A DNA stretch of 64,000 nt, from assembly GCA_025963715.1 (NCBI GenBank), contig JAOQAG010000024.1:127155-191154 (forward strand), given 5' to 3'. This stretch comes from Bacteroidota bacterium. Its GTDB lineage: Bacteria > Bacteroidota > Bacteroidia > 2-12-FULL-35-15. The notes beneath the pieces were generated by a model that saw only the letters and a list, made by a program, of their open reading frames with translations, did not search any database and was not told the DNA's origin. Below are positions 21,317 through 30,803 of the stretch, one piece after another (within the stretch, counting starts at the first letter, position 1; each line of letters starts with the position of its first letter). A program made the translations under genes and the position numbers.

Positions 21317-22777
21317 TTAATCAATTCTTGGTTTTACAAACCAACGGTCGTTGATGGTAAAACCAACAGTAGCTTTGAAAAATTGCTCTTTGATGAGCCC
21401 GTTGGTAGTGGTACCGCGCTGGCCTACTTCCACGCCAATGTTGATCATGGAAAAGCTGCGGAGGATGTAATTTCGCCCAACCGGGAAACCGGCACCAAGG
21501 CTTAGTGCATATTCATTCAGCTGCGAATTTTTTAATTCAAGCGCCGTTTCTGCATACCTTACCCCGGCCCTGTAATTGACTCGTTGCATGTAATGCCCGA
21601 TGGCGGCGCCTGAATTGGGAATGTATTGCATTCCCAAAGATACGCGCATGCTGTTTTTTAAGCCTTCGTTGCTGTTAAATGCCTGGTAGCTGCTCCAGTT
21701 TTGTATCGCAAAATCTGCAGCAACCATTAAGCGGTCGCCTTTTTTAAAGCCAATCCCAAAGCCAAATGATAATGGCAGCGTTACCGTTCCTTTATGTCCG
21801 TTCACAAATTCGGCCGTATCTTTTACGATCTCGTAACCGGTGGAGCTGGTGTAATAATTATAGGAAAGACTGTCGATCTTTGCCTGCACATTTGTTTGAG
21901 CGGCAAAGGTGGCACCGAATAAAATTTTCACATTTTCTTTCAGGTCGCGCCCGTGCAGGGAATCAATGGTAATGGAATACTGCGCGCCGTAATCAAAATA
22001 AATATCGCCGATGCGGGAAGTGGTTCCGGTGCGGGTGTTGTAAAAACCGCCGGAAGAAAAAATGGATGTTTTTGTATTGTCGATGTTCCCAAATAAGTAG
22101 GAAGCGTTTACGCCCAGGGAAAGCGCCTGCCATGATTTTTTACGTTTGGCGATCTTATAGATCTTGTATTTCTCCCCTTCTTTTTTTAAGCGCTGGTATC
22201 TGCTGGAACGCATAAAAGCGTTGTACAAGCCGTATAATGGCTTGATCCCGTTGCCGAAATACACCTGGCTTACACCGCCGTTGCCTTCATATAAATAATC
22301 CACGCCACCAATGTTGGTAAGGTTTTCGTGGTCGGAGATCTTATATCCTACAGAACTGTATGGCATTAAGCCGATGCTGGCTCCCCACCATCTTTTAAAG
22401 ATCGGGAAAGCAATGTTTACATATCCGAAAGAAGCGTTATTTAATGTTTTGTGTGCAGTGGAGCTTTCGAGGCGAAGGCGGTTATAGTTCATACCCAGCT
22501 CGGCAGTGGTAAGGCGCATGTTGGCATACGAAGCTGGATTGGCATTATTGATAAAGAACATTCCACCCAGCTCGGAAGTATCATTTTGCAAAGCAAGGGT
22601 GGTACCGCCCATGGCAAATGTTTGTCCGTGCGAGCGGCTGTTGATATCCCCCAGTCCGTAACGGGTGTAAGGAGAACTGCTGCCTTGTGCATTTGCAGAA
22701 TTGTAAGAGAAAAGGAAGGTATTAAGTAAAAAAAATGCAGTTACTATATAAGGAATCGTTTTTTTATTGGCTGTCAT
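21317..22777 (-). CDS. Outer-membrane beta-barrel protein, uncharacterised
   Basis: This 486-residue protein has a signal peptide (cleavage near NSANAQ, ~31), then SSPYTRYGLGDINSRSHGQ and FAMGGTTLAL. That start is typical of a conserved Bacteroidota barrel family distantly like FadL/OmpP1. The rest alternates amphipathic strands and ends WFVKPRID. It starts 10 bp after the coaX stop and lies before LptC. The conserved position suggests an envelope-assembly role, but the function is not known. Confidence 0.8.
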   Translation of the reverse strand: MTANKKTIPYIVTAFFLLNTFLFSYNSANAQGSSSPYTRYGLGDINSRSHGQTFAMGGTTLALQNDTSELGGMFFINNANPASYANMRLTTAELGMNYNRLRLESSTAHKTLNNASFGYVNIAFPIFKRWWGASIGLMPYSSVGYKISDHENLTNIGGVDYLYEGNGGVSQVYFGNGIKPLYGLYNAFMRSSRYQRLKKEGEKYKIYKIAKRKKSWQALSLGVNASYLFGNIDNTKTSIFSSGGFYNTRTGTTSRIGDIYFDYGAQYSITIDSLHGRDLKENVKILFGATFAAQTNVQAKIDSLSYNYYTSSTGYEIVKDTAEFVNGHKGTVTLPLSFGFGIGFKKGDRLMVAADFAIQNWSSYQAFNSNEGLKNSMRVSLGMQYIPNSGAAIGHYMQRVNYRAGVRYAETALELKNSQLNEYALSLGAGFPVGRNYILRSFSMINIGVEVGQRGTTTNGLIKEQFFKATVGFTINDRWFVKPRID

Positions 22778-22787
22778 GAAAATCGTA

Positions 22788-23519
22788 CTACTTAATACTT
22801 AAATTATAATCTAAAATCTCGTTTAATCCTTTCAGAAGAAGAAATTGGTCTGCAAAGATGCGTTTTTTTAATCGTTTAGCAAAAAAAACGGTATCGCCAC
22901 CTGTTAAAAATACCTTTAAATTGTTAAAATCCCGTTCGTACCGGTCGATAAAGCCTTCTATTTCCAACACTGCTCCAAGCTCCACTCCGGATAAGATGCT
23001 TTCGTTGGAATTGGTGCCGATGAGCCGGTCAAAATTTTCATCCGCTTCTAGTAACGGCAAACGCGCCGTAAAAGTATGTAAGGCTTTAAAACGCATGTTC
23101 AAACCCGGCGAAATAGCACCGCCAATGTACTGGTTGCGGGCATTTACAAAATTATATTTAATGCAGGTTCCGGCATCGATCACAAGGATATCGGTATTTG
23201 GTTCCAGGAAATTTCCGCCCACGGCAGCGGCAAGGCGGTCGCTGCCGAGTGTGTGCGCGGATTTGTATTCGTTTTTTACCGGGCAGGGTGTTTGGGCGCT
23301 GAATAATAAAACGCTGGTTTGGCTTTTAAGCGCTGCAATAAAATCATCGATCTCGTTTACCACAGTGCCGATGATGCAATGGCTGATGCCGTATTTTTGA
23401 ATGATCCCGGAACCGAGCAGTTCGGCAGTAGATGCAAATACAAAAAAGTGCAGTTGTTCTTTTTGTTGAAATATGGCTGCTTTGATACGGGTATTGCCGA
23501 TGTCGATGATGAGTTTCAT
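22788..23519 (-). CDS. coaX: Type III pantothenate kinase
   Basis: This 243-residue enzyme phosphorylates pantothenate in the first step of coenzyme A synthesis. Motifs are in order: LIIDIGNTRIKA (phosphate loop), TLGSDRLAAAVGG (pantothenate site), VIDAGTCIKYN and GGAISPGLNMRFKALHTFTARLP. The frame extends 36 codons further upstream, but the family starts directly at MKLIIDIGNT, so I chose the ATG at 23517-23519. First gene of the envelope block. Confidence 0.94.
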   Translation of the reverse strand: MKLIIDIGNTRIKAAIFQQKEQLHFFVFASTAELLGSGIIQKYGISHCIIGTVVNEIDDFIAALKSQTSVLLFSAQTPCPVKNEYKSAHTLGSDRLAAAVGGNFLEPNTDILVIDAGTCIKYNFVNARNQYIGGAISPGLNMRFKALHTFTARLPLLEADENFDRLIGTNSNESILSGVELGAVLEIEGFIDRYERDFNNLKVFLTGGDTVFFAKRLKKRIFADQFLLLKGLNEILDYNLSIK

Positions 23520-24087
23520 TGCGGTAAAATTAAGAAGAAAGCTACAGATTCGCAGATTTATTTTGCCGGTGTGGGATTGCTTTCGACCATCTATTATATT
23601 GCTGTGTGTATAATGCTTGCTTCGCAATCATTATAAAATAAAATTTCCACCACATAAGGCACAAAAGAACACATAAGGCGGGGCGGAAATGCTGTTTTTT
23701 TTGCCACAGATTCACAGATTTTCAAGGTTTAAAAATTATAAAAGGATTTTTATCGCTTACGCGATTTGGATTGGTGGATGCATGTTTGCTTCGCAAGCAT
23801 TAAAAAAAAATTTCACCACAAAAGGAACAAAAGAAAAGATAAGACGAGGCTTGAGATGCTAAATATTTGTGTGGCGGCTTTTTCCGGAACGTCATCCAGT
23901 GCTGCGACACGGGATGACGGTTCTATTTAGTATTTTTACTTCAATTTATGATTGCCTTTATATATAGCACACATACGGATTAGTATATTGGTACAAATTG
24001 GTATTTAGCAGATACACAGATTCGTAGTTTTGCTCCTGTTCGTTATCTGCATCCAGCAATCGTCAATTCTCAATTCTCCACTTTCAA
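23520..24087. repeat. Intergenic region with two copies of a ~77-bp direct repeat
   Basis: No gene is seen here. Copies at about 23614-23692 and 23783-23859 share TGCTTCGCAA, a poly-A stretch, TTTC(C)ACCAC and an AAGGxACAAAAGAA core. A CCACAGATTCACAGATTT sequence, also found around 39572 and 39879, lies between them at about 23703. GTCATCCAGTGCTGCGACACGGGATGAC near 23892-23919 is another short palindrome. Confidence 0.65.
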
Positions 24088-24771
24088 TTAAAAAGAATGT
24101 GTGTAACCTAATCCGATCACAAAATTGGTTTGTGCATTTTTTACATTCAAATGATCTTCGATGAGGTAATAGACTTCAAATTCATTTTCTTTATCGCTGC
24201 GGTAAAACAATCCTGCAAAATAACGCATCCGGTCGAAACGGTAAATGGTATAATCAACGGAGTTGATCTTGTAATTAAGCTCTGCGGCGATGTAGGGCAC
24301 CCACCTGAATGATTTATCATAACGGACAGTGACCTTGCTGCGCAGGTAATAATCGGGAATGCCGCCATCTGCTGCACGGCCGCCATCTTTCACCTGCCAT
24401 TGCAGCATTTCGCGATCGAGGAACGTAAAATTATGCCATTTCCCTTTTAATGTAATATCTGCATACAGCTGATGGCGCGGCATCCAAAAATCGGTGACCA
24501 CTTTTTTTTCGGCCCATACATAGGCGAATGTAAAATGGATGTGCTTGTTGAGCTTGTAGCTAAAGCCCATGTCAAAATAATTGTAGCTTGGGCGTGTAAA
24601 ATTTTCCGTTAAACGGGCTTCCTGCACCACGCGCACCAGGAGCTTTGGCGTAATGTTTTTTTCGAGACCAATGTTTTCCCACAGCTCTGCATCTTTTACC
24701 TGTGCAGATAAATGGTTTGCTGCAAAGAGCAAAAAGAGCAAGAGGAAACCGCCGGGTAATTTTTTTTTCAT
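24088..24771 (-). CDS. DUF2490 family outer-membrane protein
   Basis: This 227-residue protein has a signal peptide (cleavage after HLSAQ, ~23). The mature part matches the DUF2490 pattern: ELWENIGLEKNITPKLLV near the start, repeated amphipathic strands (HFTFAYVWAEKK, LYADITLKGKW) and an aromatic C-terminus ending YTHSF. Likely a small outer-membrane beta barrel of unknown function. The start codon lies only 15 bp past the terminator hairpin of the upstream RND operon, so it depends on read-through or on a promoter inside that spacer. Confidence 0.85.
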   Translation of the reverse strand: MKKKLPGGFLLLFLLFAANHLSAQVKDAELWENIGLEKNITPKLLVRVVQEARLTENFTRPSYNYFDMGFSYKLNKHIHFTFAYVWAEKKVVTDFWMPRHQLYADITLKGKWHNFTFLDREMLQWQVKDGGRAADGGIPDYYLRSKVTVRYDKSFRWVPYIAAELNYKINSVDYTIYRFDRMRYFAGLFYRSDKENEFEVYYLIEDHLNVKNAQTNFVIGLGYTHSF

Positions 24772-24786
24772 TTTTATAAAATTAAA

Positions 24787-24816
24787 AAAGTGCAGTGGAT
24801 TTCTCCACTACACTTT
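24787..24816 (-). terminator. Hairpin terminator of the RND operon
   Basis: On the minus strand the stem AAAGTGTAGTGGA / TCCACTGCACTTT has one mismatch and a GAAA-type loop. It is followed by a T-rich stretch. It ends the efflux operon, and its 3' edge almost touches the DUF2490 start codon. Confidence 0.8.
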
Positions 24817-24857
24817 GGGGTTTCGCACGAAACTAAACAAACAAACTATAGATAGGA

Positions 24858-24992
24858 TTAGTTTACAGCCCCAATTTTCTTCAGCAATTTCCTGTTTTTT
24901 ATTTTATGAATCAAATTATAAAACATATAATAGATGATCAATAGGATTAATAAGGTCAAAACGGTTAAAATAACCGGAATAATTATTTCCAG
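24858..24992 (-). CDS. Possible 44-residue membrane microprotein (non-ATG start)
   Basis: After the outer-membrane factor stop, a different frame stays open and encodes LEIIIPVILTVLTLLILLII then YYMFYNLIHKIKNRKLLKKI-GAVN: one strong membrane helix followed by a basic tail. No ATG is available before the helix. A CTG codon at 24990-24992 sits directly after AGGCGGAGG, a purine-rich Shine-Dalgarno-like stretch. The reading could be chance, but a perfectly placed hydrophobic helix with a positive tail in an AT-rich spacer is notable. Confidence 0.25.
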   Translation of the reverse strand: MEIIIPVILTVLTLLILLIIYYMFYNLIHKIKNRKLLKKIGAVN

Positions 24993-26425
24993 CCTCCGCC
25001 TAATGCTTTGTAAATATTTGTAATTGAATTGAATTGCTGTTTCTTCGTATCCACCAATTCTAATTTAGCTTCGAGTGCATCACGCTGCGCCATTAATACT
25101 TCAAAATAATTTGCTCTTGCTGATCTGAATAAATCATTTGAAATGTCTATTGATTGGGTCAATACATCCACTTGTTTTGATTTCAGGTCATACGCTTTCT
25201 GCAAATTGCTGACGTTGGATAATTCGTTTGATACTTCTACATATCCATCCAGGATTGTTTTCTGATAATCGTACATCGCTTCAAGCTGACGGGCTTTGGC
25301 CTGGTAGAATTCTGCTTTGATAGCGCTTCTGTTGATCAGCGGAGCCATCAGATCTCCGGCCAGTGAATACGCCAGTGATTGCGGTGTCATAAACAGGTAA
25401 GAGGGTTTAAATCCCTGGAAACCTGCAGAACCGGTGATGTTTAATGAAGGATAAAATTCGGCTTTGGCAGCTCTTACATCACATTTGGTTGCATACAATT
25501 CCAGTTCCGCTTGTTTTACATCCGGCCTGTTCTTTAATAGCTGGGAAGGAACCCCGGTTTTTATCTGCATTGGAAGCTGATCAAAAGAAGCCTTATCACG
25601 CACAATGGGTTGAGGATATCTACCCAATAAGAAATTCATCTTGTTTTCGTTTTCGGTGATCTGCTGCTGCACATCAAATTCCATTGCCTGCGAATTCAGC
25701 ACCTGCGCTTCGAATTGTTTTACAGCCAGCTCCGTAACTGCTGAAGCCTGCTTTTGGATTTTCACAAGCTCTAATGCATTTTTTTGCAATTCAATTGTTT
25801 CTTTGATAATTTGTAATTGATTATCCAGTGCAAGCAGCTCGTAATAAGTAGTTGCTACTTCGGAAACAAGATTGGTGACTACAAAATTTTTCCCTTCAAT
25901 GGTCCCGAGGTATCTTGAGTAAGCCGCTCTTTTTGCATTGCGCAGCTTGCCCCACACATCCACTTCCCAGCTTGCCTGGAAACCGAGGTAAAGATTGCCT
26001 AAATTTTCAGGAACTATTTGTCCGGGAGTAATCTCAGCGGAAGCATCTCCGGCGCCCTGGCTGGTATATTTACCAACTTTTTCCAATCCAGCGCCTGCCG
26101 CTATGCCAACATTCGGGAATAACATTCCTTTTCTGAGTCGTACATCATTCCGGGCAATTTCTATTTCCTGGAATGTAGTTAGTACATCCAGGTTGTTTTT
26201 AAGTGCCGTATCGATCAATGCGATCAGGTCTTTATCGGAAAAGAAATCTTTCCATTTGATCTCCGCTGAATTAACCGAATCTTTTACATCGCTGTAAGAT
26301 GCAGGCAAGGCTTTACGATCCGAATCCTGAATGGATACAGGGGCTTTACAGCCTGCATAGATCATGCAGATCAGTAAAGCGCTTATGATTTTATATTTTC
26401 TAAATACGTTCATGTTATTCATCAA
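24983..26425 (-). CDS. RND efflux outer-membrane factor (NodT/OprM family lipoprotein)
   Basis: This 480-residue protein has the lipobox CMIYAGC with Cys26. Two OEP (TolC-like) repeats follow, with typical motifs: ALIDTALKNNLDVLTTFQEI, QASWEVDVWGKLRNAKRAAY near residue 155, and KNRPDVKQAELELYATKCDV near 295. It forms the outer-membrane channel of the tripartite pump. It overlaps the permease gene by 11 bp, so translation is coupled. Several ATG codons cluster at the start (MMNNMN); any of them gives the same lipoprotein. Confidence 0.93.
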   Translation of the reverse strand: MMNNMNVFRKYKIISALLICMIYAGCKAPVSIQDSDRKALPASYSDVKDSVNSAEIKWKDFFSDKDLIALIDTALKNNLDVLTTFQEIEIARNDVRLRKGMLFPNVGIAAGAGLEKVGKYTSQGAGDASAEITPGQIVPENLGNLYLGFQASWEVDVWGKLRNAKRAAYSRYLGTIEGKNFVVTNLVSEVATTYYELLALDNQLQIIKETIELQKNALELVKIQKQASAVTELAVKQFEAQVLNSQAMEFDVQQQITENENKMNFLLGRYPQPIVRDKASFDQLPMQIKTGVPSQLLKNRPDVKQAELELYATKCDVRAAKAEFYPSLNITGSAGFQGFKPSYLFMTPQSLAYSLAGDLMAPLINRSAIKAEFYQAKARQLEAMYDYQKTILDGYVEVSNELSNVSNLQKAYDLKSKQVDVLTQSIDISNDLFRSARANYFEVLMAQRDALEAKLELVDTKKQQFNSITNIYKALGGGWK

Positions 26426-29400
26426 TTTCTTCAGTTAAAGGATTTTCTTCTTCATTTTCAACTAAGGGATGTTTTTCGGAAATGCTTGCGAAAATGAAGT
26501 AGAGCCCCGGGATGATGAGGACGCCGAATATAGTCCCGAACAACATTCCTCCTGCAGCTGCAGCTCCGATGGTCCTGTTACCGATTGCACCCGGGCCTGT
26601 TGCAAGTAAAAGCGGGATCAATCCTGCAATAAAAGCAAAGGAGGTCATTAAGATCGGCCGCAGCCTCACTGCTGCACCTTCAATGGCAGCTTTAAAAGGC
26701 GACATGCCTTCACGGTGTTTCTGGACGGCAAATTCCACGATCAATACGGCATTTTTACCTAATAACCCAATGAGCATCACCATGGATACCTGCGCATAAA
26801 TGTTGTTTTCGAGACCTAACATTTTAAGAAATAAAAAGGCTCCGAAAATTCCGGTCGGCAACGACAGGATCACAGGAAAAGGTAAAATAAAGCTTTCGTA
26901 TTGTGCGGCTAGCAGCAGGTAAACAAAGGCAAGACAAATAAGGAAAATATAAATTGCCTGGTTGCCCTGGTCCACCTCATCTTTAGAGATCCCGGCCCAC
27001 TCGATCCCGAAGCCTCTTGGCAATTTCTTTTTTGCCACATCATTAACTGCTGCAATAGCGCTTCCGCTGCTGTAACCCGGTGCTGCGCCACCGCTTACTT
27101 CGGATGAATTGTACATGTTGTGCCTTGTGATCTCGGACAAGCCAAATACTTTATCCATTGTCATGAAAGCTGAGAACGGCACCATTTCATCGCGGTCGTT
27201 TTTTACATACAGCTTTAAAATATCCTGCGGCAATTCCCTGTACTGGGGCAGCGCCTGCACCATTACTTTATACTGGCGGTCGTACTTAATAAAGCTGGTT
27301 TCATAATTACTTCCGATCAGCGTGGATAATGTATTCATGGCATTATCGATGGTAACTCCTTTTTGCTGCGCTTTATCGTTATCAATATTTAACATGTACT
27401 GAGGGAAGCTGGCACTGTAAAAAGTAAACACAGAGGAGAGCTCGGGCCGTTTGTTGAGCTCGGCAACAAAATCCTTGCTGACTGTTTCCATTTTTTTGAA
27501 ATCGCCACTGCCTGCTTTATCTTCAAGCCGCAGCTCAAAGCCTCCCGCAGCACCATATCCGGGTACGGCTGGTGGAGGAAAAAATTCGATGGTAGCGCCT
27601 TTGATGTCTTTTGTTTTCTCTTCCATCTCCTTCATGATCTCGGCCATGGAATGTTTTCTTTCATCCCAGTTCTTGAGATTCACTAGGCAGGTTCCGCAAT
27701 TGGAGCCGTTACCTTCCGATAAGATCTCGAAGCCCGCCAATGATGAAACGGTTTTTACGCCTTCAATTCCTGATGCCACTTTTTGCACCTGGGAAGCCAC
27801 TTCATCTGTTCTTTCCAATGTTGATCCGGGAGGTGTGAGGATGATCGCATAAAAAACGCCCTGATCCTCGTTAGGGATAAATCCGGAGGGAACAAGCGAG
27901 CTTAAGCCCCATGTACCGATACAGAAAATCAGCAATGTTAAAAATGTTACCACTCTTCTGTTGACGATGAGGTCCAGTATTTTTTTGTACCTGCCCAAGA
28001 CGCGCTGGAACCAATTGTTGAAACCGGTAAGGAAACGATTGATGAGTGTTTTTCTTTTTTCTTTTCCATGTGTATTTTTTAACATGATGGCGCACAAAGC
28101 CGGAGTCAACGTTAAGGCAATTACACCTGATAAAATAATGGAGGTTGCCATGGTTACAGAAAACTGCCGGTAGAAAATCCCGACCGGGCCGGACATAAAT
28201 GCTACGGGAATGAACACGGCTGCCATTACCAATGTGATGGCAATGATGGCCCCGCTTATTTCCGACATTGCTAATTCTGTTGCTGCTTTCGGGTCCAGGT
28301 TCAGCTCTTCCATTTTTGCATGGACGGCTTCCACGACGACGATTGCGTTGTCGACGACAATACCAATAGCGAGCACTAATGCAAATAAAGTGATCAGGTT
28401 AAGGGTGATCCCGAAAAATTGCATGAACATGAAGGTTCCGACCAAGGACACGGGAACGGCAATTGCGGGGATGAGTGTGGAGCGCCAATCGCCGAGGAAT
28501 ATGAATACAACAATCCCAACCAATAAAAATGCTTCGATGAGTGTGTGAATTACTTTTTCGATAGAGGCGTCCAAAAATTTGGAGACGTCGTAACTGATCT
28601 CATAATCCATTCCTTTGGGAAATGATTCTGCTTTGATCTCATCCAATCTTTTTTTAATGTTGCTGATCACTTCGCTGGCATTGCTACCGTACGATTGTTT
28701 GATCATGATGGCAGCGGAGGGCTTTGCATTGAGCTTTGAATAAAGATCGTAATAAGAACTTCCGAATTCAACGTTGGCAACATCCTTGATCCGGAGGATC
28801 TCTCCATCCGGGTTTGATCTTAAGATGATATTTTCATAACCTTCTTTGGTGCTGAACCGGCCGGGATATTTTAAAACGTATTCAAATGCCTGCGATTTTT
28901 TTCCTGAGCTTTCTCCTGTTTTACCGGGAGAGGCTTCGAGGCTTTGTTCGTCCAGCGCTTTTAAAACTTCATCTGCCGAAATTTTGTAGGCGAGCATCCG
29001 GTCGGGCTTGAGCCATATCCGCATCGCATACTCCCTGTTACCAAGGATATCGGCAAATCCAACGCCATCGATCCTTTTCAGCTCAGAAAGTAAATTGATA
29101 TCTGCAAAGTTGTAAAGGAAATTTGCATCGAGGCTTGGATCTTTACTTACGAGGTTCACATACATCAGCATGTTGGATTCCTCTCTTGTGATCTTCACAC
29201 CTTCTCTTACAACTATCGGTGGCAGTTTATTGATTACGGCTGCCACACGGTTCTGAATGTTGATGGAAGCGATATTCGGATCTGTTCCTAATTTAAAAAC
29301 AACCTGGATGGATGCTTCTCCGTCGTTACCGGCATCGGACTCGATGTACTTCATTCCGGGTACGCCATTGATCGCACGCTCCAACGGAATAACAACGGAT

Positions 29401-29576
29401 TTGATCATTAATTCTCCATTTGCTCCCGGATAATCGGCAGTGATGTTTACTTTGGGAGGAGAGATGGAAGGGAATTGAGTGATAGGCAGCTGGACCAGCG
29501 CTAAAGCACCTAACAGGGAAATTATCAGTGAGATCACAATCGCCAATACCGGCCTGTGTATGATTTTTTTGAACAT
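26415..29576 (-). CDS. RND efflux permease (HAE1/AcrB type)
   Basis: This 1053-residue inner-membrane pump begins MFKKIIHRPVLAIVIS and shows the usual 12-helix RND layout with two large periplasmic loops. The proton-relay helix near residue 405 reads GIVVDNAIVVVE: the first relay Asp is present and the second is Asn, a variant seen in many HAE1 pumps outside the enterobacteria. The helix-10 Lys is present (GLLGKNAVLIVEFA) and the helix-11 region reads RPILMTSFAF. Likely a proton-driven exporter of hydrophobic or amphiphilic compounds. It sits between the adaptor and outer-membrane factor genes of a complete MFP-RND-OMF operon. Confidence 0.95.
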   Translation of the reverse strand: MFKKIIHRPVLAIVISLIISLLGALALVQLPITQFPSISPPKVNITADYPGANGELMIKSVVIPLERAINGVPGMKYIESDAGNDGEASIQVVFKLGTDPNIASINIQNRVAAVINKLPPIVVREGVKITREESNMLMYVNLVSKDPSLDANFLYNFADINLLSELKRIDGVGFADILGNREYAMRIWLKPDRMLAYKISADEVLKALDEQSLEASPGKTGESSGKKSQAFEYVLKYPGRFSTKEGYENIILRSNPDGEILRIKDVANVEFGSSYYDLYSKLNAKPSAAIMIKQSYGSNASEVISNIKKRLDEIKAESFPKGMDYEISYDVSKFLDASIEKVIHTLIEAFLLVGIVVFIFLGDWRSTLIPAIAVPVSLVGTFMFMQFFGITLNLITLFALVLAIGIVVDNAIVVVEAVHAKMEELNLDPKAATELAMSEISGAIIAITLVMAAVFIPVAFMSGPVGIFYRQFSVTMATSIILSGVIALTLTPALCAIMLKNTHGKEKRKTLINRFLTGFNNWFQRVLGRYKKILDLIVNRRVVTFLTLLIFCIGTWGLSSLVPSGFIPNEDQGVFYAIILTPPGSTLERTDEVASQVQKVASGIEGVKTVSSLAGFEILSEGNGSNCGTCLVNLKNWDERKHSMAEIMKEMEEKTKDIKGATIEFFPPPAVPGYGAAGGFELRLEDKAGSGDFKKMETVSKDFVAELNKRPELSSVFTFYSASFPQYMLNIDNDKAQQKGVTIDNAMNTLSTLIGSNYETSFIKYDRQYKVMVQALPQYRELPQDILKLYVKNDRDEMVPFSAFMTMDKVFGLSEITRHNMYNSSEVSGGAAPGYSSGSAIAAVNDVAKKKLPRGFGIEWAGISKDEVDQGNQAIYIFLICLAFVYLLLAAQYESFILPFPVILSLPTGIFGAFLFLKMLGLENNIYAQVSMVMLIGLLGKNAVLIVEFAVQKHREGMSPFKAAIEGAAVRLRPILMTSFAFIAGLIPLLLATGPGAIGNRTIGAAAAGGMLFGTIFGVLIIPGLYFIFASISEKHPLVENEEENPLTEEIDE

Positions 29577-29603
29577 ATTATTCTTTTGTTTAATTTAAAA
29601 TTA

Positions 29604-30689
29604 TTACTGTTCAATTAATTGCAAATGCTGAAGAACCTCTTTTGCTGGAATAAATTCTGATTGGATGGTATCGTCTTCTTTTACGCTTTGAAGTCCTTCC
29701 AACAGGATCTTGTCCTTTTCCGTAACGCCACTTTCGATGATGTATAAATTGGACAATTTTTGTTTTATGACGATGCTTTTTGCTTTCACAATATTATTCT
29801 GATCCATCACATACACATAAATTTTATCCTGGATCTCATATGTTGCTTTTTGAGGAATGATCAAGGCGTTTTTTACACTCATGATCAGTCGTACTTTTCC
29901 TGTTTCACCATGTTTTAACAACAGCTCCGGATTAGGGAATTTTGCCCTGAAAGCGATATTTCCTACTTCCCGGTCAAACTCTCCTTCAATGGTTTCGATG
30001 GTGCCTTTGTATTTATGTTCCTGGCCATTTGCTAAAATAAGCGACACATTGTTTTTGTCATCGCTTGAATTGCGCATCTTATAATCTAAATATTCCGCTT
30101 CAGAAACATTAAAATAAGCATACATTTCTTTATTGTTTGAAAGCGTGGTGAGTAAAGAACCGGCATCGATGAGGCTTCCCATTTTAAAATGGATCCTGTC
30201 GATTGTTCCTTCGAAAGGCGCTTTTACTTCGGTATAGGAAAGGTGCAATTCTGCGATTGCCTGCTCCGCTTTCGCCTGGTCCAGCTTTGCAACTGCCATA
30301 GCTAATTCGGTTTGAGAAACAATGTTCTTATCCGCAAGCATTTTTGTATTCTGCATTTCCAGCTCAGCGGTCTTCGCTTCCGCTTTTGCTTTTGCTAATT
30401 CGGCTTCGTATTCCTTAGGCCGGATGGTGAAAAGCAGCTGGCCCGCACTCACATGCTGGCCCTCGTCCACATTTATTGACTCAACATATCCATCTACCTT
30501 TGCGCGGATCTCCACATTTTGCAAGGATTGGATTTCCGCAACATATTCCTTTATGTAAGAAGTATCCATAACGATGGGGTTTGTTACGGTATATTTACCC
30601 TCTTCCTTTTTTTCTTCTTCTACTTTTGGTTTGCAGGCGGCAAGGGTAACTAAAGCATAAATGCTGATTAGCAGAGCTGATTTGTTCAT
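29604..30689 (-). CDS. RND periplasmic adaptor (membrane fusion) lipoprotein
   Basis: This 361-residue protein has the lipobox LVTLAAC with Cys19 and then a Lys/Glu-rich linker. A lipoyl-like half-motif follows (VEIRAKVDGYVESINVDEGQHVSAGQLL), then an alpha-helical hairpin rich in Ala/Lys/Glu (~90-145), the second lipoyl half (VKAPFEGTIDRIHFKMGSLIDAG) and beta-barrel domains. It connects the permease with the outer-membrane factor. First gene of the operon, 27 bp before the permease. No regulator gene lies directly beside it. Confidence 0.93.
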   Translation of the reverse strand: MNKSALLISIYALVTLAACKPKVEEEKKEEGKYTVTNPIVMDTSYIKEYVAEIQSLQNVEIRAKVDGYVESINVDEGQHVSAGQLLFTIRPKEYEAELAKAKAEAKTAELEMQNTKMLADKNIVSQTELAMAVAKLDQAKAEQAIAELHLSYTEVKAPFEGTIDRIHFKMGSLIDAGSLLTTLSNNKEMYAYFNVSEAEYLDYKMRNSSDDKNNVSLILANGQEHKYKGTIETIEGEFDREVGNIAFRAKFPNPELLLKHGETGKVRLIMSVKNALIIPQKATYEIQDKIYVYVMDQNNIVKAKSIVIKQKLSNLYIIESGVTEKDKILLEGLQSVKEDDTIQSEFIPAKEVLQHLQLIEQ

Positions 30690-30803
30690 TGATTTAAAGA
30701 AATTTTAGAAACGAAATATTAATTGACCGGATTTTAGAATGGAAACGAGCTGTTTCCAAAAAAACGTTTATCCCTTAAAGAGAAAAAGAGGAAATAAGGC
30801 GAA

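Noticed and set aside
26415..30689. Heavy-metal CusA/CzcA-type assignment of the RND pump
   Set aside because: The permease sequence follows the HAE1/AcrB pattern and the adaptor lacks metal-binding motifs, so a drug or amphiphile exporter is more likely.
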